Under the pieces are notes generated by a model. It did no database searches. It had not been told where the DNA came from and worked only from the letters and a program-made list of their open reading frames with translations. A DNA stretch of 64,000 nt, taken from Rhynchopus euleeides (Eukaryota > Euglenozoa > Diplonemea > Diplonemida > Diplonemidae). The DNA lies in assembly GCA_963210315.1 (NCBI GenBank), contig OY723275.1, positions 682,001 through 746,000 on the forward strand. The letters run 5' to 3'. This document shows positions 57,077-64,000 of this stretch, piece by piece; within the stretch, counting starts at the first letter, position 1, and every line of letters begins with the position of its first letter. The translations under genes and the position numbers were made by a program.

Positions 57077-57629
57077 GGCTTCTCCTGGCCAACCCTTCAG
57101 TCCTCAATCTCGTGGGGGGTGGAGGGGGGGGGGTGGAGGGGGAGGGAGGGTGAACTGCTTAGGATAAAGGAGAAAGGGAAAGGAGGAGGAGAGTGTTGTT
57201 TCTCCTCAGAGATTTAACCACCCCTGCGAAGTTGGGGGGGGGGCAGGGCTGTAAATAAGGTTTGGGGGTCAGGAGTCGGGAGTCGGGAGTCGGTTATTTA
57301 CAGTCACCTAAGGTACCTGGGGTGGGGGGCTGGGGGGGACGGGCGGTCTCAAACCCTACTCAATCCTGCACGCATCCTGTAGTACGGCCACCTCTGCCGT
57401 GGAGAGTCCCATGGACCCTCCAGCAGTCGCCCACCATTCGGTCAGGGCGGACTGACTCGGCGCTTGCGGGGTCTTCCCGCGTGCGAGGTGGTCCGCGAAG
57501 AAGCACGCGACGCACAGCGCCATGTTGGCTGTCCCAGCCAACCCCCCAGTTCGCCCGCAGCGCCCCACACGCTGCGAGCACCTCACTCACGGCAGCAGTA
57601 TTTGGCTGCATAGCTCTCAGTATTTCCCG

Positions 57630-57825
57630 TGCATGCAGCGCATGCATCCACAAATTTTGTGGATGCATCCACACACAGCCTGGAGCTCCGAAGCCCTGCA
57701 TGCAGGCCTGCCTGCAGTGGATGAATGCCTGTATGCCAAATCAAAAATCCATTTTTTGACATTTTCGGGCATCCCTGGATGCCGTGGATGCATGCATGGA
57801 TGCATCCACACCATCCACGGCCCCA
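57630..57825. repeat. Palindrome-rich zone built on TGGATGCATCCA
   Basis: Words GCATGCATCCACA, TGTGGATGCATCCACA, CTGCATGCAGG, GTGGATGCATGCATGGATGC and CATCCACACCATCCACGG lie close together in both orientations, around an AT-rich centre (AAATCAAAAATCCATTTTTTG). It could be a small fold-back element or a hairpin-prone regulatory zone. No target duplication could be defined. Confidence 0.5.
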
Positions 57826-58711
57826 CTGAGAGCTATGTTGGCTGTGAGTCAAACACTACTGCCTCTACCTGAGGCATGTTGTGTGTCGCAACAGTTGCGT
57901 CACATGTGTGACGCATCTGTGTGGAGTGTGTGTGGTTGTGCACGTGTGCGCTGTGGTATGCTCAACCACCTGATGGGGGCGGAACACAACTCTTCTTGGG
58001 AGCTGCCAGGATCTGGCAAAAGGGGCGGGAAAGGGGCGCCGTATTCACAGCAGTGGTTTGGCAATGAACTCACCCCAGTTCAGAGACCGGTAATGAAGAA
58101 GATGACTGGGAGGCACACACCATGTCCCACCCAGCGGGACCCCTACACCCCCACCCACCCATCGGGACCCCCCCTCCTCGGGTGTTCCAAAAACCCTTTC
58201 TTTTGAATATTTGGAGTCTGTGCGGATCGCAGTGGGGTCATTTTGGCCATGGGGTGCCTAATACCGCACATTCCCTAAGGGAAGCAAGGCAACCCTCCCA
58301 ATCCCAAAAAATCCGGCGCGAGTCGGGAGTCGGGAGTCGGCCTTATTTACACCCCTGGGGGGGGGGGTTGGCCTGCTGGGTCATGCAGGTCGTGTGCGGT
58401 TGGTTGGACCCTGCATGAAATCGTTTTTTTTTTCGTTAGGCCAGAGGGAGGAGGAAGGGCCGCTCCGCTCAGAAGTGCCTCAGAAAAGGATGCGAGTGCC
58501 CCCCCTTCGCAAAATATATGGGAAAAGGCGGGGCAGGGTTCGACACAGAGAGGGTGCGAAGGGCGAAGTGCCCTCTTGGGTGGTGTCGCAGCCTAGGCCA
58601 GAGACGACACCGCCTGTGGGGGGGTGTGTGGTGTGCGTGTTAGGTGGAGGTGGTATGGTGTGACACCCCCCCCCCCCGACAAAACACATTTAACGGGAGG
58701 GGGGGGGGGGG

Positions 58712-58756
58712 GTTTGATCGTCGAGAGTGAATGGAAAAGTAAATCTCCCAGCACCT
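58712..58756 (+). repeat. Dispersed 40-bp motif, copy 3 of 3
   Basis: TTTGATCGTCGAGAGTGAAT, then GGAAAAGTAAATCTCCCAGC and ACC. It is preceded by a long G-run as in the other copies. This is the fullest copy; compared with copy 1 it differs at a few positions only. Confidence 0.7.
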
Positions 58757-59625
58757 TCTTGCAATGTTAGTCCTTTTTGTAGTCACTACACCAGATATGT
58801 TGTACAAGGCAGATCAATGCACAATGGGAGGGTGTAACGGGAGGGGGGGGGGGGGAGGGCGAGGGCGGGTTGGACTGAGAGTGTGAAGGAGGAGGCCATC
58901 ACCTCACACAAGCAAGGCAACTTAGAGTCGGGTGTCATACAAACGCCCCCACCCCCACACCGCCAGCTCGTTTAAATGCTCGATAGACCGATCCCCCCCC
59001 CCCCCACGCAACCTGTTGCTGTACAGTTTGACAACAAAATTGAATCCTCGCACCTCTCCCGAGTCACCATTGGTTACCTATCAAACGTCCCACATGGGGC
59101 CAAAAAAATGCAGTTTTTCTTTTGGGCCTGCCTTCTCCCGGGGGGAAGGCACAATTTGTTTTGCTTGCTTCTCCAAATCCAGGGAGGGATTTTTTTGGCA
59201 ATTTTCCAGGACAGAGGGGGGGGGGGTGGGGAGAATGTGGGGCTGGGCTGGGGGTAACACCCACACACACACACACACACTACCACACCACAGGAGGAGG
59301 GGGGGGGGGGAAACAGTATATCGGTTCGACTCACCTGAGGGAACGAGGGCCTCGGGCGGAACCAAAAGGCTAGATTAGGGGAGGGGCAGGAACTATCCTG
59401 TGCATCGTGTGTTGTGTGTGTGCCGTCAGGCTACAACCGACAAGGGGGGGATGCCAGGGCGGGGAGGAATAAAGGCGAACGCGGGGGTAAGGGGAATGAC
59501 GGGGAGGAGGGTGTGGGACAGTCCTCGCCCCCCACCCCCCCCCACCCGCACCCCACCCTGACACCTATGCCTGCATCCTCCTCTTCCTCCCCCCCCGCGC
59601 AACCCTACCTCTACCCAGGCGGGGG

Positions 59626-61538
59626 CTATGCGACGAACTTCTCAAGCTGCGTGTCGAGGTCCTCCTTGGAAAGTTCCTTCTTCCTGTCGGTGGGCGGCGT
59701 GCGTGTCGGGCGGTGGTGGCAGGGTAGGGCGGGTCCACCGAAGGCCCCACACCACAGCAGTGTTGAGAGAGACCCGCCCCGCGAAATGATGCACACAGGC
59801 AGGGGCACCCGTCGGCAGCTGGGAAGAGAGTGGCTCAGCCCACGCGGGCATACTCTATCTTGGCCCGCGAGTACGTTCCCTTGCCACCACCACCCTTGCG
59901 CCCGAAGGTCTTCTGGTTGGCACGGGGTGCCCTTGCAGCAGCGCCCCCACGGCCACCGCCCTGGGCGCCCGCCCCGCGCGCACCCTTGCTGCCCTTGCCG
60001 CCGCTGGTGGCGACGTTGCCGCCAGCGCCGCCGCCGCCGCCGCGGCCACCCGACACCCGCCCCGTGCCCTGGGACTCCTTGGCGATCGTGACGGTGATCT
60101 CGTGGTTCCCTGTGTGTGTGGGGGGGGGGATTGTTGGTGTGGTGGGTGGTGGGCAAGCAAGGTGATGTAGGTGCAGAAAAATTGGGTGAATTGAAATATG
60201 GGCCACGGGCGGTACCGTTTGGGACGCAGGGTGAAGGAAGGACAACACACTTTCCCAGGCCATACCGAGACGTGCACCGTCAAGCTCAGCCACTGCCTCC
60301 TTCGCTGACCGCTCCGACTTGTACTGGATGAGGGCGTTGCCAGTCGGGCGGCCAGTGGGGTCCCAGTAGATAGTCAGGTTCTCAACTGCCCCAGACGTCT
60401 CCATCACACGCTGTGCAGGAGGCGAGTGGTGGGGTGTGGGTGTGGGAGGGTGGCAATGCGGGTTGGCAGACATGGCACTGGCGGCAACACGGCACAACAC
60501 AAGTCTGGGTCATACCAGGATGTCGTGCTTCTCCCAGTCGAAAGGCAGACCCGTCACGAACACACGGTTCTGCTGCGGGGGCCTCTGCTGCACAGCGCCC
60601 GACACCACGGCACGCTCGATCACGGGGCGGGCGCCACCGCCACGTCCCTGTTGTGGAGTGGGTATGGAGTGGTCCTCACAAAGCTGCCGAAGACGAAGCC
60701 CGAAGGTTGGAGTTGCACGACCTCCTTCATTCCCCCACGGATTTTCGGTTCGATTCGCCGCTCGGAGGTAGCAAAATATGCCCCCAATGGGGGCTGTGAT
60801 TCGTGTGCCACTGTGCAACCAGTATTGCAAGGCACATGCACACACAGTTACCAGTCACTCCCTTCCTCACTTCTGTGCGAAGGCCTCAATCCCCCCGCAG
60901 CTGAAAAGCCCACCGCGGAGGGATGCGTTCAGCTCAAACCATCACCTGCACCTCACGCAACACGCACAGCAAACATCCAATCATACCCGGTGCTGCTGCT
61001 CATAGGGGGTGGAACGCGCAGGCTTCAGGCCTGAAATGCGATTTGCCTGACGCCCTGCGCCTGCCTGTGGTGTGGTGCGGTGTGATGGGTTTCTGAGCAG
61101 ACGTTTCCAAGCCCTTCACAGAGGCATGGTACCACTTATCTTGGAAAAATGTCAGTCCCGCCCTCCCCCCTGCTGGATCGTGAACTGACAGCAAAAACGA
61201 GTGGCAACACAGACCCGCTGTGTACACCACTCCCCCAGTCTGATGGAACGGTGTGAGGGAGGGGTCGAAAGTCCCCACAGTTTGGCGACGCCGAAGTAAC
61301 CAAAAGCCGGTGTGACTTAGATCCACCCACACCACAACACCCCACCCCCCCCCGTGTTGCGGCAACCACCCAGCCATACCTGGCGTCCCACGGGCTGCGC
61401 TGCCTGCGCCTTGCCGCCGCCCCTCCCGCCCTTTGCGGGGGTGCGGTTGCCCTTGCCCTTGCCGCCACCGCGGCCGCCCTTTGTCGAGGTCTTCTTCTCG
61501 GCAATGAGCTCATCGAGGGACTTGTTCAGCAGCGCCAT
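59626..61538 (-). CDS. ALYREF-type mRNA export adaptor, five exons
   Basis: RNA-binding adaptor of the TREX complex that links the helicase UAP56/DDX39 to mRNA and hands it to the export receptor. Exons on the minus strand: 61380-61538, 60516-60647, 60266-60410, 59854-60109 and 59626-59683; they sum to 750 nt, 249 residues, ending TAG. All four introns are GTATG...ACAG. The N-terminus LNKSLDELIAEKK is the UAP56-binding motif, followed by RGG-type basic repeats. The RRM shows RVFVTGLPFDWEKHDI (RNP2) and GNALIQYKSERSAKEAV (RNP1). A second RGG-rich region follows. The last exon KKELSKEDLDTQLEKF is the conserved C-terminal helix that binds UAP56 in animals. The final splice (ATAGA|GTATGC) was decisive, because reading on would end the protein without that helix. 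Confidence 0.94.
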
Positions 61539-64000
61539 GTTGGCAACTCCACCAGGCGAAGCTTGGCGCCGGGTCCTTGTCTGGGGGTGTGGTGTATGTG
61601 GCAGTGACGGCGTGGTGGCACCGCAGGAACCTCAGCCGGCACGGCAGACGAGGTCACGGGGCAGGCGCCGGATCCCTTAGGCATCAGCAGGGCTGGCATC
61701 GCACCACGGCAAACCTCTGGCGAGGTGGGATGGCGCCTGTGCTGCTCCGAAGCACGCGATGTCCAACGCCTCCCGGCGACCACAGCCCGCCTGCACCGCC
61801 TGGGTTTGCTTTGACTCGTCGCGGCCTGCCTCCTCCAGGTTTGCCTCGGCAAGGCCCCCTTTGTCAGCCGATCCCTGCAGCAAAAAAAAAAAGAGACTGT
61901 CGTGGGATGCACCGTTCTGAAAGAAGATCTGAGAGGAAGAAGAGAACAGAAGAGAAGAGGGCTGGGTATGTGGGGGAGTTCTGTCGATCGCAAGAAAACC
62001 CGCCCCCGCCCCCACCCCTGCTCGCCATAGTATCTTTCTCGGAAGGCTGCCAGAAAACTCCCACCTGCTGTGTGTCCCCTCGGCTCTGCCGGCCTGCCAG
62101 AATATTCGCCCTTGCGTCTGCCCCTAATCCCCAACCCCAACCCCACACCCTTTGCCCTGCTGCAATCCACCCTCACGACATGCCACCAGGTTGCCCCCAA
62201 CGCACCTCTCCAAGTCCTCGGTAAGGCCCAGGGGGCAGGGGCAGGGGTGACGTTGTAATTGGGATACTCCTCGACGAAGCACCACTACACTCCCCAACTG
62301 GGTGTCTTCTCCGGCGAGATCCCAGAAATGCAGAAGAGGCGAGACTGAGAGTGTGAAAAGCCGATCTGAGCTGTGTCTATACAGACATGCCTCACAGAAT
62401 CAGTTTGGAGTAGTGACACAAGAAAACAAGGACTGTGTGATGTTGTGGCGGGGATACGAAATTCAAGAGCCCTCCAAAGTCAAAGAAACCAAGGGGAACG
62501 GTGCGCAGCCCCAGCTGAACTGGCAGATGAGATGCGATTAGATGCGATCCTATCTCACAATGGCGAGGTATACAGACCCAACAACACGCCGCACTGGAGC
62601 GGGAGGGTGATTGCGGGGGGTGGCATGAAGACAACGGCAATGCTGCAGCAGAGCAGAACACACTGTCGCACGACTTCTGGGGGGTCGGGGAGAAGAGATG
62701 AAGGATGAGGGTTGGGGGGAAGTGACGTAGAAAGTAGAAGCACAAGGATGATATCCCTTCACTCGATGTGCAGGTTGGCACGAAGGATCGGGGGGGGGAG
62801 GTGGGGCGATGGGGATCGCGGGGATTGCAGCTGCGGCCGTCACACAGCCTCCCGAGCTGCACCGTGTGCCACATTCAGTGTAAATGTCATCCGGGTGGGG
62901 AGCGGGTGTGGCGGAGGCGGGGGTTGGGGGGTGGGCACCAACACCGCTACATCCCTGGTGTGTCGGAGCTGGGCACAGGGAGTGTGAAGGCAAGGCAGCC
63001 CTGCACGGGCGGGGGTGCCTGTTGCACAGGCGGGGTGGTGGGTGCGTGGTGAGAATCTGAGCCCCCAGATCCCACCCAGATGTCAGGCCCAGACCACCCC
63101 CCACCCAGTGCGTAGCAGCCTGACGCCACAGACAGAGAGCGTGGCGCGTCCACCCCCTCTGCCTGGTGTCAGGCAGACCCACCCGACCCTGCCCTGCCCT
63201 CGATCCCTATGCGGCTCCCACACCCACCCCGCTCACCTCAGGCGTCCGCAATGGACCCCTGGAATCAGAGCAGCCCCGAGGTGCGGCCAGTGCTCCCTCA
63301 GGCGTCCGCAATGGACCCCTGGCATTCAGAGCACCGACCCAACCTGACCCAACCCGACCCGGCCCTGCCCACCCGGCACCGCAGCAGGGCGGTTGGCACG
63401 CCTCAACAGGTGTCGAGTCGGCTGTAGCCCGCAACGCGGTGGCAGGGCAACCTCCCCTCCCCCCAGCACAGCACAGCACAGCACACAGCGAGGGGTGGGG
63501 GAGGGGAGCAGAAGAGTGTGGGTGTGGGTGTTGGTGTGGTGTGCAGTGAGGTGTGAGAAGAACCTGCACCCTGCACGGGTGGGGTGTGTCGGGCAAGTGC
63601 AGGTGGGGATGGGGTGGGGAGGGGAGGGGGAGGGGGGCGACGATGTCTTCTCTCAGCGGCAGGCTGTGTGAATCTTCTGCAACATGCGAGGGTGGTGTCT
63701 CAGGATGCGGGCTGGTGGGTTGATGCTGGTATGCGGCGCCACAGGAAGGCGCAACAGGGCCATGTGTGTGTTGCGAAGTGCAGATCCACAAGACATGGGC
63801 AGCCAGCCAGACACCAGACAGCCCGTTCCTGCAAGACACATGACATCACGTCACCCTCAAACATGTTCTGATATCGGTCGTTTCTACGTGGCTCAATGAG
63901 ATACAAGCAAAGGGGCGAAGTTGTTGCACTACCTATCCAGATCCGAAGCTCATGACAGCTACAGCTCTGTCTTGCCTGCAAGTATCCCGCCACACGCCCT
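61539..64000. other. Right-hand region, no gene recognised
   Basis: 5' flank of the ALYREF gene, then repeat-poor sequence with short GT- and G-rich tracts. A strong acceptor-like site exists on the minus strand near 61877-61895 (T-run then GCTGCAG). Two near-identical 27-bp units containing TCAGGCGTCCGCAATGGACC lie at about 63238 and 63298. No open frame carries known motifs. A gene upstream of the ALYREF start may begin beyond 64000. Confidence 0.5.
63238..63330. repeat. Short direct repeat, two units of about 60 bp
   Basis: The word CTCAGGCGTCCGCAATGGAC followed by CCCTGG occurs at about 63237 and 63297, with similar following sequence (GA-TCAGAGCA). Non-coding as far as can be seen. Confidence 0.6.

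Larger units (their letters stand above)
57077..59625. other. Intergenic region with tandem words and palindromes
   Basis: No gene recognised. Contains GTCGGGAGTCGGGAGTCGG at about 57272-57292 and again at 58320-58340, each followed by TTATTTACA. A zone of TGGATGCATCCA palindromes lies at 57640-57825, the dispersed 40-bp motif at 58712, an AC-repeat at 59262-59281, and G- or C-runs throughout. Confidence 0.55.

Noticed and set aside
59310..59340. tRNA-like B-box word GGTTCGACTC
   Set aside because: No matching A box, anticodon arm or acceptor stem could be formed around it. Similar words at 13690 and 60748 failed for the same reason.

Overview
This is a nuclear genome window from a unicellular eukaryote. 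It carries spliceosomal introns, eukaryote-only proteins (a USP deubiquitinase, ribosomal protein uS7, ALYREF, a STE-like kinase) and eukaryotic DNA transposons, and it uses the standard code (TGA, TAA and TAG all end genes). It is rich in long G/C homopolymer runs. All nine host genes (ten models counting both copies of uS7) lie on the minus strand over more than 60 kb. Several giant genes are uninterrupted. This one-way layout, with few introns, recalls Euglenozoa (diplonemids or kinetoplastid relatives) or dinoflagellates. A diplonemid-like protist is my best guess, but it is inference and not proven. The twelve introns that I could place confidently all begin GTATG and end ACAG.

Layout. 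113-1419: a complete two-exon USP12/46-type ubiquitin hydrolase. 1.4-5.9 kb: gene-poor repeats (G-run-ended inverted repeats, a 109-bp tandem palindromic repeat, a decayed RNase H-like fragment). 5890-8558: a pogo/Tigger-type transposon flanked by TA. 10.0-20.2 kb: two tandem ADP-ribosylglycohydrolase genes separated by mobile DNA. That DNA is a TA-flanked fold-back element holding a 371-bp palindromic element, then a 3361-bp transposon with termini CACGG...CCGTG, 2-bp target duplications, overlapping plus-strand ORFs and C-terminal zinc fingers. 21.3-25.9 kb: a stack of nested mobile elements with target duplications still readable. 27.6-30.8 kb: a membrane receptor-like protein kinase. 31.8-33.7 kb: two tandem uS7 genes. 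34.2-35.6 kb: an alpha/beta-hydrolase lacking the nucleophile serine. 36.7-43.2 kb: a giant HEAT-like protein with a PP1-docking-like motif (possibly Rif1-like). 43.8-57.1 kb: a 4431-residue surface protein (M8-like N-terminus, EGF modules, GPS-like site, one membrane span). 59.6-61.5 kb: a five-exon ALYREF mRNA-export adaptor. 61.6-64 kb: no gene recognised.

The host genes are mostly housekeeping or surface signalling and do not form an obvious pathway. The most unusual material is the mobile DNA. The 3361-bp CACGG element looks like an autonomous transposon of a family that I cannot assign, and the palindromic elements at 12110-12480 and 22920-25879 look like its non-autonomous relatives (same terminal CACGG, 2-bp target duplications, same kind of subterminal motif array).
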